Shown here in pieces: positions 17,302 to 25,812 of a stretch of 64,000 nucleotides of DNA. The stretch is taken from positions 263 through 64,262 of the forward strand of contig NZ_LMFP01000033.1 of NCBI RefSeq assembly GCF_001426885.1, in the 5' to 3' direction. Position numbers and translations under genes: made by a program. Origin of the DNA: Pelomonas sp. Root1444 (lineage in GTDB: Bacteria > Pseudomonadota > Gammaproteobacteria > Burkholderiales > Burkholderiaceae_C). How positions within the stretch are numbered: position 1 is the stretch's first letter; each line of letters begins with the position of its first letter. The notes below the pieces were generated by a model that was not told the origin of the DNA, did not search any database, and saw nothing but the letters and a program-made list of their open reading frames with translations.

Positions 17302-18774
17302 CTACCGCAGCACCTGGCCCAGCATCTGGTGATGCAACGGCATGCGCGCCACGGACGCAGCAATGGCATTGCGACGGCCCTGCAAGGCCTGCAGTGCCCG
17401 CTCCGGCGGGATCTCGGCGAAGACCGGATCGTCCCGCTCGGGCCAGTGCTCCATGCCGGCGTGTATGGCCAGCCAGCTGGTGGCATCGAAGCCCTCTTCG
17501 TCGTACTCGTGCAGCACGCCGTAACGCCGCCACAACTCCATCCGGAAGGCGAGCGTCTCGGGCAGTTCCATCGTCGCGACATGGCGCCAAAGCTCGCTGT
17601 CGCGGCGACGGGTCAGACAATAGTGAAGGATGATGAAGTCGCGGATGCGCGCGAAGCGCCGCACGGAGCCATCGTTGAACAGCGCGCGGTCGTTCTCGTC
17701 CAGCGGCCGTCCGGCGGTCAGCATCGTCATCAGGCGACTGATGCCGTCCTGGATCAGGTAGATGCTGGTGGACTCCAGCGGCTCAAGGAAACCCGAGGAC
17801 AAGCCGATGGCGATGACGTTGTTGACCCAGAAGCGCTGACGGTGCCCGGTGGTGAAGCGCAGCAGGCGCGGCTCGGCCACGGGTTTGCCGTCGAGCCGCG
17901 CCAGCAGTTGCTCGCGTGCGCGCTCGGGGTCGATGAAGCGGCTTGCGAAGACATGGCCATGCCCCGTGCGGTTCTGCAGCGGGATGCGCCACGCCCAGCC
18001 GCCTTCAAGCGCGGTGGCCTGCGTGTAGGGAGCGAGCTCTTCACCGACGCGCTCGGTCGGGCAGGCCCACGCGCCATCGACCGGCAGCCAATGGCTGAAG
18101 TCGACGAAGGGCTCCTGCAGGGCGCCGCCCAGCAGCAGCGAACGGAAGCCCGAGCAGTCCACGAAGATGTCGCCCTCGACGCGCCGGCCATCGTCGAGCT
18201 GCACGGCCGCCACGCCGCCGTCGGCGCGGCGAACCACGTCGACGATGCGCCCCTGAGTGTGGCGGGCGCCACGCTGCATCGCCAGCTGGCGCAGAAAGGC
18301 CGCGTACCGCACGGCGTCGAAGTGATAGGCATATTTGAACTGGTCCTGCTCGCTGGGCAGCGCGAAGCGGCCCTGCATCGCCATCACCGTCGGCACGCAT
18401 TGCAGGCCCAGAGGTTCCGCGAGGCGCATGCGCCGATACTGGGCCCACAACGTCTGCGAGCCGAACAGGTTGCCGAAGTGGCCGAAGGTGTGGAAGTAGT
18501 CCCTGCCGACTTCGAGCCAGTCGCAGAAGCGGATGCCGAGCTTGTAGGTGCCGTTGGTGGCACGCAGGAATTCGGTCTCGTCGATGCCGACGAGCTGGTT
18601 GTAATGGCGAATGGACGGAAAGGTGGCTTCACCGACACCGACGATGCCGATTTCCTCGGACTCGACCACCTCGACATTGACGCGACCCTTCAGGCCCGTG
18701 ACCAGGGCCATGGCCGTCATCCAACCCGCGCTGCCACCACCCACGACGACGATGCGGTCAAACTTCTGTGTCAT
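17302..18774 (-). CDS. Flavin-dependent tryptophan-type halogenase 1
   Basis: 490-residue FADH2-dependent halogenase family protein. FAD-binding GGGSAGW near residue 13, VGVGEATFPSI, the conserved lysine in TYKLGIRF (about K78) that forms the haloamine/hypohalite relay, the family WxWxIP motif (WAWRIP) and GLSSGFLEPLEST with the conserved Glu. The start at 18774 gives a normal N-terminus. Orthologues occur beside TonB receptors in Caulobacter and xanthomonads, but their substrate is not known. It lies downstream of the receptor gene, separated by a strong hairpin. Confidence 0.88.
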   Translation of the reverse strand: MTQKFDRIVVVGGGSAGWMTAMALVTGLKGRVNVEVVESEEIGIVGVGEATFPSIRHYNQLVGIDETEFLRATNGTYKLGIRFCDWLEVGRDYFHTFGHFGNLFGSQTLWAQYRRMRLAEPLGLQCVPTVMAMQGRFALPSEQDQFKYAYHFDAVRYAAFLRQLAMQRGARHTQGRIVDVVRRADGGVAAVQLDDGRRVEGDIFVDCSGFRSLLLGGALQEPFVDFSHWLPVDGAWACPTERVGEELAPYTQATALEGGWAWRIPLQNRTGHGHVFASRFIDPERAREQLLARLDGKPVAEPRLLRFTTGHRQRFWVNNVIAIGLSSGFLEPLESTSIYLIQDGISRLMTMLTAGRPLDENDRALFNDGSVRRFARIRDFIILHYCLTRRRDSELWRHVATMELPETLAFRMELWRRYGVLHEYDEEGFDATSWLAIHAGMEHWPERDDPVFAEIPPERALQALQGRRNAIAASVARMPLHHQMLGQVLR

Positions 18775-18872
18775 ACGGACTCTGCCAGGCTCGTCGGCGC
18801 AAACGACTGCGCCAACATCAATCACTTCTTTTCGGCCCGTCAGGCCGCCAGCGGTTCTGGCCTCTGAATGGA

Positions 18873-18903
18873 CATGCCGCCCGGACAGAGTCCGGGCGGC
18901 ATG
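18873..18903 (-). terminator. Strong 14-bp hairpin between receptor and halogenase 1
   Basis: Perfect arms CATGCCGCCCGGAC and GTCCGGGCGGCATG around a three-base loop, about 30 bp past the receptor stop codon. No T-run follows on the minus strand. It probably protects the receptor mRNA end and attenuates read-through into the halogenase gene. Confidence 0.55.
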
Positions 18904-18933
18904 CAGTCAGTCCAGCAGCGTCAGGAGACCGCG

Positions 18934-21900
18934 TCAGAACTCGTAGCGTGCACTCATCGAGTAGCTGCGGCCCGGGTAGAACCACGCACGCCCCATCGTG
19001 CCGATGTGCTGTTGCTGCGTCTGCCGGACGATGACGTTGTTCAGGTTCGTCACGTTGAGCGACACACCGAGCTTGTCGCTGATCTTGTAGTTGACGCCCG
19101 CGTCCCATTGACCGAACGCCTCCTGCCAGGTCGGCAGGCCCCAGCCCACGTCCTGGGCACCCGCACGCGCCGGGTCCGCGCTCGTCGCATCTTCGCCACG
19201 CGTGCCATTGGCATCTATCGCCTGCAGGATCCGGCTGTGCCAGTTGTAGGCCAGCCGCGCCGACAGCGGGCCGCGGTCATACATAAACACCAAGTTGTAC
19301 GCGTTCTTTGCCATGTAGGGCAGCGGCAGATCATTGAACGGCAGGCCGTTGGTATCGCAGCCGAACAGGTGCAGGGTGCCATTCGTCAACGCCTTGCCCG
19401 CATCGCAGTAGGGGTTGTAGATCTGCTTGTACAGGGTTTGCTTGGCATTGATGTAGGTGTAGTTGGCCGACACGCCGATGCCCTTGGCCCACTCCGGCAG
19501 CACGCCATCCAGGAACGGAAGCTTGTCCAGGTAGGTCATGCCCGCAACCTCGATGCCGCTGACCTTGGCCTTTGCCACGTTGTCGGGACCGGTGATGGGG
19601 AAAATCTGCGGATTGCCAGCCTCACTGTTGTAGGTACGGCTGTAGGCGACGTTCATGATGACGTCCTTGACATCTTTGTGGAACGCCGTGGCCGTGAGGG
19701 ACTGTCCGTCACGCGGGTACCACTCCAGCGCCAGGTCATAGCTGTTGGCCGTGATCGGCTTGAGCTTGACGTTGCCGGAGTTCTCGCCACGGTACGAAAC
19801 CGTCTGCTTTTCGGTGTTGTAGTCCTGCCAGAGCTTGATGTACTCGCCCAGCTGGTTGAAGCCGGGCCGGTTCATGCTCTGGGCCATTGCCAAGCGGGCC
19901 TGCAACCTGTCGGTGAAGTTCATCTTCAGGTTGAGCGACGGCAGCACCTTGACGAATTGGTTCCGCACGTCGAGTGGTTCGGTGAGGTCGAAGCGCGGCA
20001 GATGGGCAGGCGTCGTCGGGCTGTATTCCGTCTGGAAAACCGAGTAGCCGTGCGAGACGTCGCTGGTCAGCACAGCGCGCACGCCGACGTTGCCTTCGAT
20101 CGGGAACTTCAGGTCGTCGAAGCCGAAGCGCAGCGTGGCGTAGACCGCATTGGTCTGTTCGCTGTGCGTGCTGGTCTTGGACGGGTCATTGTTGTAAACC
20201 AGCTCCTGGAATTTATTCTCGTAGTCTGACAACTTGCACGGCGACTTGTTGACCTTGTACAGCGCATAGCCGTCCAGGCATTGCTGGTAGCGGTAGTCGT
20301 TGTACAGCGTCTTGTACGCGTTCGGGTAGTCGCGCACGGCGCCAATCGTCGGCATGACGATGTTCGGCATCTTGCCGACTTTGCCCCCATAGAAGTTGCC
20401 GAAGTTGAACGTTTCAACCGGCACACCTTGGTAGCGCGGGTCGTTCATGTAGGCGAAGCTTCCGCGCGACTGCCATGAGCCATCGTCCGGAGGCATCACG
20501 CCAGGCGTGATGTTCGGCCTGACACTCCACGGTTCAGCAATGGACGTCCAGCCGTTGCCCGTCGCCTCGTAGTGGCGTGCCACGCGGTAGGTGGTTCTCA
20601 CGCCTACACGGATGTCACGCAGGATGGGGTGATCCTCGAACCGGTAACGTGCGTCAACCTTCCAGGCGTAGAGGTCGGCATCGGCCTTGCTGGCGCCCGG
20701 CATGACCAGGTTCCAGTAATAATTCTTCGAGTCGGCCAGGTGATCCGCGCTGGTCTGGTCAAACCCGATGCGCACCGGGCTCTTTCCCTGTACGTCGATG
20801 CTCATGCTCGGCACGAAGGTGCCGAGCTGCATGTTGCGGCCGACGGAATCGTTCTTCGCATGAACCCATTGGAGGTCGTTCTGCAGCAGCCACCTGTCGT
20901 TGACGGCCCACTTGAAGTTCCACGCCAGTTCATTGGTCTGCGACTTGCTCTGATTCCAGCCGCGCGTGATTTGCAGGCCCAGGCCACCAAGAGCGGAGGT
21001 GTTTGCCCCGGCGCCGGTCAGATATTTGTAGGTGCCAGAGGTCAGTACGTTGTTGGCGTCATACGTCGCATTCTCGATCGTCGACTTGTATGCATTCTCC
21101 GTACCGGTGTAGAAGCCCTGCTCGCTGCCCGTCTCACGTGCGCCCGACATGAAATAGGTCAGCGACGAGTCCATGCCGTCCTTCTTCCACTGCAGCGCGC
21201 CGTAGAAGCCGGCGCGTTCGTTGTCGCCGGTGTTGTTGCGGAATGAAGCCGATTTCGGCGCCCACGCCGTCTTGCCAGGGATCAGGTTAGTGCGTGGGTA
21301 ATAGGCATCTAGCTGGATGCTCTCGTTCTGGAAGCTGGAGTGGTTGTAGGACAGGTCGACGAGTACGCCGACGCGCCCGATGTCCGTGTTCCATTGGGTG
21401 GTGTACAGCCCCGACACGTTGGGCGAATGCTTGCCCGAGCGCTGCGTGTAGTTGTTGCCCACCGACAGATAGGCCTTGGTGCCCTTGAAATCAAAGGGCA
21501 TGGCAGTACGCAGGTTCACCGTCCCGCTGACGCCGCCTTCGATGATCTCGCTGGAGGGGTTCTTGTAGACATCCACGCCGGCCATCAGTTCTGGCGGCAC
21601 GTCGCCCCAGCTCAGCTCGCGGCCCGGCCAACCGGCCGAGAACGACTCGCGGCCATTCAGCAGCGACGAACCCCAACTGAGGCCGCGCACGCTGATGCCC
21701 GAGCCTTCGACGGAGAAGTGCTCCGGGTCGCCACGCGACTTGTTGCGGTCGATGATGACGCCGACGACGCGCTGCAGCACTTCCGTGATGGACTTGTCCG
21801 GCAGCTTGCCGGCCTCTTCCGCGACGACCGAGTCAACGATCTCCTCGGCGTTCTGCTTGATCTTCTGTGCCGACTGCAGCGCCGCACGCTGTCCGGTGAC

Positions 21901-22023
21901 CACGACGGTCTCCAGGCTGGCCGGCTTGTCCGCCGCGGTCTGCGCGAAGGCAGCGCCGCCCATGGTGAGCAGCATCATGTGGACCATTCCGCGATGGATG
22001 GCGGTCGTTCTGAATTTTCTCAT
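18934..22023 (-). CDS. TonB-dependent receptor for oligosaccharides
   Basis: 1029-residue outer-membrane transporter. Signal peptide ending GGAAFAQ, a TonB-box-like LETVVVTGQR just after it, a plug domain (about residues 50-190: ISVRGLSWGSSLLNGRESF, VDVYKNPSSEIIEGGVSGTVNL) and a long beta barrel ending in GRSYSMSARYEF with the usual terminal Phe. The large size places it with the xanthomonad/Caulobacter-type carbohydrate receptors. GAGAGA precedes the chosen ATG. It is cotranscribed with the Ig-repeat lipoprotein 43 bp upstream and probably imports xyloglucan oligosaccharides. Confidence 0.9.
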   Translation of the reverse strand: MRKFRTTAIHRGMVHMMLLTMGGAAFAQTAADKPASLETVVVTGQRAALQSAQKIKQNAEEIVDSVVAEEAGKLPDKSITEVLQRVVGVIIDRNKSRGDPEHFSVEGSGISVRGLSWGSSLLNGRESFSAGWPGRELSWGDVPPELMAGVDVYKNPSSEIIEGGVSGTVNLRTAMPFDFKGTKAYLSVGNNYTQRSGKHSPNVSGLYTTQWNTDIGRVGVLVDLSYNHSSFQNESIQLDAYYPRTNLIPGKTAWAPKSASFRNNTGDNERAGFYGALQWKKDGMDSSLTYFMSGARETGSEQGFYTGTENAYKSTIENATYDANNVLTSGTYKYLTGAGANTSALGGLGLQITRGWNQSKSQTNELAWNFKWAVNDRWLLQNDLQWVHAKNDSVGRNMQLGTFVPSMSIDVQGKSPVRIGFDQTSADHLADSKNYYWNLVMPGASKADADLYAWKVDARYRFEDHPILRDIRVGVRTTYRVARHYEATGNGWTSIAEPWSVRPNITPGVMPPDDGSWQSRGSFAYMNDPRYQGVPVETFNFGNFYGGKVGKMPNIVMPTIGAVRDYPNAYKTLYNDYRYQQCLDGYALYKVNKSPCKLSDYENKFQELVYNNDPSKTSTHSEQTNAVYATLRFGFDDLKFPIEGNVGVRAVLTSDVSHGYSVFQTEYSPTTPAHLPRFDLTEPLDVRNQFVKVLPSLNLKMNFTDRLQARLAMAQSMNRPGFNQLGEYIKLWQDYNTEKQTVSYRGENSGNVKLKPITANSYDLALEWYPRDGQSLTATAFHKDVKDVIMNVAYSRTYNSEAGNPQIFPITGPDNVAKAKVSGIEVAGMTYLDKLPFLDGVLPEWAKGIGVSANYTYINAKQTLYKQIYNPYCDAGKALTNGTLHLFGCDTNGLPFNDLPLPYMAKNAYNLVFMYDRGPLSARLAYNWHSRILQAIDANGTRGEDATSADPARAGAQDVGWGLPTWQEAFGQWDAGVNYKISDKLGVSLNVTNLNNVIVRQTQQQHIGTMGRAWFYPGRSYSMSARYEF

Positions 22024-22066
22024 CGACTTGTCTCTCTCAATTGTTTGAAGTGAAGTCACGGCGTGT

Positions 22067-23686
22067 TCACTGCACGGTGATCTGGCCAAAGACGGTGATC
22101 TCGGTGCTGAGCGTGTAGTCGTCGTCCGTCGACTTCGGAGTCGTACCGTCTGCCCTCGGCGTTGGCTTGGTGGAGTTGATCTTGCCGGGCTCAAACACCA
22201 CCGAGCGGATGCCGTGCTCCCGGATCTCGGCAAGCGCGGCCGCCTTCGATTCGGCAGACAAGCCCCAGTCGAACCTCCACCCTTCAGTCTCGGGAAGACC
22301 GGCGATCTCGCACCTGTCAGTCACCACGAAGTCCTTGAACGGAATCACATAGCTGTTAAAGCCGGCAAATTTGGGAAGCACGTGCGCCGAGGCAGTCACA
22401 TAGCAGTTGTCGCCGTTGGCCTTCTTGTTGAAGTGATTGGTCTTGATACGCACGTACAAGCCACGTGAAGGTTGATCAGGACCATCGGCCTCAGTGACGA
22501 GCGCAGTGGCGTTGATGCCCACCGACACCATGATCGATTCCTCGGTCTTCACGTCGAAAGGAAGCCATTCGTAGTTGGTGTCGACCTTCTTTGTTGGGGC
22601 ACCGATCTCGGCCCTGAGGAAACCCCACCAGTTGTTGGAAGTGCCGTCCCAGTCCGGATTCAGCTTCTTGTTGGCCTCCAGAGTGAAAGTCGCGCCAAAC
22701 CCGGAAGCGAACGTAGTCAACTTGCAATTCGCCCCGCCCGGTCCATCAGCACACCAGGCGCGTGGAAAGCCCGCTGAGTATTTGATTTCACCGAACTGCG
22801 AAGTGCGCTTCGCTCCTGTGTCAAAGCCGCTTGCGTACGTACGCGGATCAACGATGACTTGGTAGTTCTCGGAAGTGCCTGCTGCGCTGGACAGGGTCAC
22901 CGCGCAGATGCCCTTGGCGGTCAGGCGAAGCTCATTGCCTGCCACCGCACAAACCGCGGGAGTGGTGCTTGCATACGTCAGGGCGTTGCCAGCAGCGTCG
23001 GCCGACCCCAGCGCGACCGTCCGAGTCATACCCTCCAACTGAGCCACCATCGGGAAGTCTGGGGTGATTCCAACAAAGACCATCGGCGCGTCCAGGGCGG
23101 CGTATGAGTCGTTGGCAGGCGCCGTCACCCCAAGCTGGCAAAGGCCCACGCTTTTCAAAGCGGTCAGCGTCGTGCCGCTGACGGTGCAGACCTCTGGCGT
23201 TGACGACACATAGGTCGCCGGAATACCCGCGCTGGTCTTGTCTGGCAGCGTGAAGCTTGCTGTAGCAGCGCGCAGAACAATACTCAGCGGCGTCATCGGG
23301 CGTTGTGGCGCTTTCAAAACCACGAACAGCTGGCTCGAATCGTCCGCGGCGGCCCATACAGTGCCGTCCGGGCCAGTCCCACCGGGCTGGCTGGCGATGA
23401 CTTGGCACTCGCCTGCGGCCACCAGCGTCACCTCCTTGTCCGCCACTGTGCAGGTAGCGGGCGTGCCGGAGCGGAAGCTGACCGGCAACCCCGACGTAGC
23501 GGCGGCGGACAACGCTGTCGGGCCGTTGAACAACGTGTTGCCGCCCGGATACTTGAAGTTGATGACCTGGAAGCGCCCGGTTGAGCCACCGCCATCACCA
23601 CCGCCTCCACCGCCGCAGGCGGCGAGAAAAGCGCAAGCCGCTATGACAGTCAACTTTCCGGCGCTCGCAACCAACTTTGTCTTCAC
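22067..23686 (-). CDS. Ig-repeat lipoprotein, putative surface glycan-binding protein
   Basis: 539-residue lipoprotein starting at a GTG with AGGAGA upstream; lipobox LAAC then a GGGGGGDGGG linker. Residues about 35-300 contain three Ig-like repeats with a recurring TP-VC-V pattern (GTPATCTVADKEVTL, STPEVCTVSGTTLTAL, TTPAVCAVAGNELRL). The C-terminal part (TYASGFDTGAKRTSQFGEI onward) looks like a beta-sandwich carbohydrate-binding region rich in Trp and Tyr. Being the gene before the receptor, it parallels the SusD/SusE-F glycan-binding lipoproteins of Bacteroidetes without homology to SusD. Function is inferred. Confidence 0.65.
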   Translation of the reverse strand: MKTKLVASAGKLTVIAACAFLAACGGGGGGDGGGSTGRFQVINFKYPGGNTLFNGPTALSAAATSGLPVSFRSGTPATCTVADKEVTLVAAGECQVIASQPGGTGPDGTVWAAADDSSQLFVVLKAPQRPMTPLSIVLRAATASFTLPDKTSAGIPATYVSSTPEVCTVSGTTLTALKSVGLCQLGVTAPANDSYAALDAPMVFVGITPDFPMVAQLEGMTRTVALGSADAAGNALTYASTTPAVCAVAGNELRLTAKGICAVTLSSAAGTSENYQVIVDPRTYASGFDTGAKRTSQFGEIKYSAGFPRAWCADGPGGANCKLTTFASGFGATFTLEANKKLNPDWDGTSNNWWGFLRAEIGAPTKKVDTNYEWLPFDVKTEESIMVSVGINATALVTEADGPDQPSRGLYVRIKTNHFNKKANGDNCYVTASAHVLPKFAGFNSYVIPFKDFVVTDRCEIAGLPETEGWRFDWGLSAESKAAALAEIREHGIRSVVFEPGKINSTKPTPRADGTTPKSTDDDYTLSTEITVFGQITVQ

Positions 23687-23779
23687 GTTTTGTCTCCTAG
23701 TTCTGCATAAAAGATGGCGAGGCACTTCCCCTTGGAGCTGGGACAGCGTTGTCGCCAACCGCTGATGCGATCGTATATT

Positions 23780-23823
23780 TGGTCTGACCAGCCGCGACTA
23801 GGGGCAAACTCTTGGTCTTACCA
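23780..23823. promoter_or_regulatory. Divergent double-operator region, halogenase 2 / lipoprotein-receptor
   Basis: Operators TGGTCTGACCA (23780-23790, perfect) and TGGTCTTACCA (23813-23823) flank a -10-like CAAACT (23805-23810), which again starts 25 bases after the first operator. Transcription to the right would begin near 23817, giving halogenase 2 a leader of about 33 bases. The same sites can control the leftward lipoprotein-receptor operon. A further palindrome CTGGTTGACCAG (23826-23837) has a two-base rather than three-base centre. Confidence 0.7.
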
Positions 23824-23849
23824 ATCTGGTTGACCAGACAATTCTTCCC

Positions 23850-25373
23850 ATGCGAAGCCAAGCTCTCAAAAAAGTCGTCATCGTTGGAGGTGGCAGCGCC
23901 GGGTGGATCACCGCAGCGCCCCTTGCGCGCCTGCTGTGCAGGCCTGGCCAGCCGGACCACTGCGAGGTGACGCTGGTTGAATCCGCGGAGATCGGCACCA
24001 TCGGCGTCGGCGAAGCCACGCTGCCCACCATCAGCTTCTACAACCAGCTGCTGGGCATCGACGAAGCCGAGTTCGTCCGCAAGACGCAGGCGAGCTTCAA
24101 GCTCGGCATCGAGTTCAGTGACTGGGGGCGCGTGGGCCACCGCTTTTTCCACGGCTTTGGCGGGTTCGGTCCAGGCATCCACAACCGGCCGCTATGGGCT
24201 TACTGGCTGCGGCTGCGCGAACAGGATCCCCAGCTGCCGTCCTACGAGGAATGGTCGACCGCAACGGTGATGGCCCGCAATTTGCGCTTTACGCGACCGC
24301 AACCCGACACGCCCTCGCCCGCAGGGGCCTTCAACTACGCCTACCACTTCGACGCCACGCTCTACGGCAACTACCTGCGTGAACATGCGCAACGCCATGG
24401 CGCCCAGCGCATCGAGGGCACGATCGTCCGCGTGGAGACATCAGAGGAAAACGGACAGGTCACGACGCTGCACCTCAGTGACGGGCGCCGCGTCGACGGC
24501 GACCTCTTCATCGACTGTTCAGGGTTTCGGGCACTGCTCATCGACGGGGCGATGAAATCGCCGTACGAAGACTGGAGCAGTTGGCTGCCCTGCGACCGCG
24601 CGATGGCCGTACCCTGCCAACGCACCGACCCGATGACGCCCTACACGACGTCCACCGCGCGCAGCGCGGGTTGGCAATGGCGCATCCCGCTGCAGCACCG
24701 CACCGGCAACGGCTTGGTGTACTGCAGCAGCCACCTCAGTGACGACGAGGCTGCGGGCCTTCTTCTCGGCAACCTGGACGGCGCGGCGCTGGATAAACCG
24801 CGGCAACAACGCTTTGTCACGGGGCGGCGCAAGCAGGCGTGGGTGAAGAACGTGGTGGCCATCGGGCTGTCCTCGGGTTTCCTGGAGCCGCTGGAGTCCA
24901 CCAGCATTCACCTCATCATGGAGGCGGTCGGCCGCCTCACGGCGCTGCTGCCTGACCGCAGCTTCCAGCCGACGCTGGCCGACGAGTTCAACCGCCAGAT
25001 GGCCCGTCGCTACGAGTCGGTGCGCGATTTCATCATCCTGCACTACAAGCTGACCGAGCGGCGCGACAGCGAGTTCTGGCGCCATTGCGCTGACATGCCC
25101 ATCCCGGACGACCTGGCCCACCAGATCACGCTGTTCCGCGAAACCGGACGCGTCGCCATCTTGGAGCCCGAGGGCTTCGGCGAGGCCTCATGGGCGTCCA
25201 TCCTGCTCGGGCTGGGCGTCGTGCCGCGCCGCCACGATCCCTATGTGGACCAGGTCGACATCGATATCGTGCGCCGGCACCTGGCAAGCGTGCACAGCGC
25301 CATTCGCAATGCGGTCCGGACGATGCCGTCCCACGCGGATTTCCTCGCCAGCGCGAACGGTTCCGGACCCTGA
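23850..25373 (+). CDS. Flavin-dependent tryptophan-type halogenase 2
   Basis: 507-residue paralogue of halogenase 1 with all family marks: GGGSAGW, IGVGEATLPTI, the catalytic lysine in ASFKLGIEF (about K84), WQWRIP and GLSSGFLEPLESTS with the active-site Glu. It has a longer loop after residue 100 than halogenase 1 (GFGGFGPGIHNRPLWAYW). Transcribed divergently from the lipoprotein-receptor operon from the double-operator promoter, so it should be co-regulated with xyloglucan genes. No flavin reductase gene lies in the window, so FADH2 must come from elsewhere. Confidence 0.88.
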   Translation: MRSQALKKVVIVGGGSAGWITAAPLARLLCRPGQPDHCEVTLVESAEIGTIGVGEATLPTISFYNQLLGIDEAEFVRKTQASFKLGIEFSDWGRVGHRFFHGFGGFGPGIHNRPLWAYWLRLREQDPQLPSYEEWSTATVMARNLRFTRPQPDTPSPAGAFNYAYHFDATLYGNYLREHAQRHGAQRIEGTIVRVETSEENGQVTTLHLSDGRRVDGDLFIDCSGFRALLIDGAMKSPYEDWSSWLPCDRAMAVPCQRTDPMTPYTTSTARSAGWQWRIPLQHRTGNGLVYCSSHLSDDEAAGLLLGNLDGAALDKPRQQRFVTGRRKQAWVKNVVAIGLSSGFLEPLESTSIHLIMEAVGRLTALLPDRSFQPTLADEFNRQMARRYESVRDFIILHYKLTERRDSEFWRHCADMPIPDDLAHQITLFRETGRVAILEPEGFGEASWASILLGLGVVPRRHDPYVDQVDIDIVRRHLASVHSAIRNAVRTMPSHADFLASANGSGP

Positions 25374-25423
25374 GCCTCATCGACAACGCCGCATCAGGGT
25401 TTGGTTCATTGAGCCGTGAAAAG

Positions 25424-25434
25424 CGGACTGACCA
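25424..25434. promoter_or_regulatory. Weak FadR-type operator
   Basis: CGGACTGACCA, two mismatches in the left half-site from TGGTCTGACCA; its right half and centre equal those of the operator before the regulator gene. Confidence 0.4.
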
Positions 25435-25436
25435 AA

Positions 25437-25450
25437 TGGTGGCGCTATCA
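25437..25450. promoter_or_regulatory. TGGT-GGCGCT-ATCA palindrome
   Basis: TGGTGGCGCTATCA resembles TGGTGTCGCTACCA at 25708-25721. Both have a central GCT and are followed closely by AAATG. The CGCTAYCA half-site also forms the inverted repeat upstream of the regulator gene. Possible LacI-family operator. Confidence 0.35.
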
Positions 25451-25489
25451 GCAAATGATGGTCACTTGCGTTGCGTTACATCCGACTGG

Positions 25490-25554
25490 GGTATCCACTG
25501 GTCAGACCAAGTTTCGAAACGTGGCAAAGTGGTTTGACCGTATTGGCCTGACCA
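25490..25554 (+). promoter_or_regulatory. Double-operator promoter upstream of GH74
   Basis: Perfect operator TGGTCAGACCA (25499-25509), -10-like CAAAGT (25525-25530), second operator TGGTTTGACCG (25530-25540) and third TGGCCTGACCA (25544-25554, inside the palindrome ATTGGCCTGACCAAT). The first 51 bases align with 4931-4980 with a single indel. Predicted transcription start near 25537 gives a leader of about 345 bases for the GH74 gene, so another promoter nearer the gene is possible. Confidence 0.7.
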
Positions 25555-25672
25555 ATGATGTTGATCGACGGTGGATCCAAATTGACAGCGTTGCCAGCGA
25601 CGCGTGTTACGCCTGCGTCGGCCCGTGAGCACAAGTCGCGTCCCCAAGATTGTGAGAGCGCCCAACTTGCGT

Positions 25673-25683
25673 TGGCCGGACCA
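25673..25683. promoter_or_regulatory. FadR-type operator
   Basis: TGGCCGGACCA inside TTGGCCGGACCAA, symmetric outer half-sites with one change from the consensus. Confidence 0.45.
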
Positions 25684-25707
25684 AGCCGTCCGATGTTCAG
25701 CGCAGTC

Positions 25708-25721
25708 TGGTGTCGCTACCA
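25708..25721. promoter_or_regulatory. TGGT-GTCGCT-ACCA palindrome
   Basis: TGGTGTCGCTACCA has TGGT/ACCA ends with a six-base rather than three-base centre, so it is distinct from the FadR-type sites. Partner of 25437-25450. Confidence 0.35.
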
Positions 25722-25812
25722 AATGCACCCTGTTAATTGATGAAGGCCACCTTTATTACCACCGTTCGCCATGCCTGGCGTCTCGTTGTCGTCGGCACGT
25801 AGCCCTTGCAGT

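Noticed and set aside
23826-23837. CTGGTTGACCAG as a further FadR-type operator
   Set aside because: Perfect palindrome, but the centre is two bases instead of three, so half-site phasing differs; noted only as adjacent.
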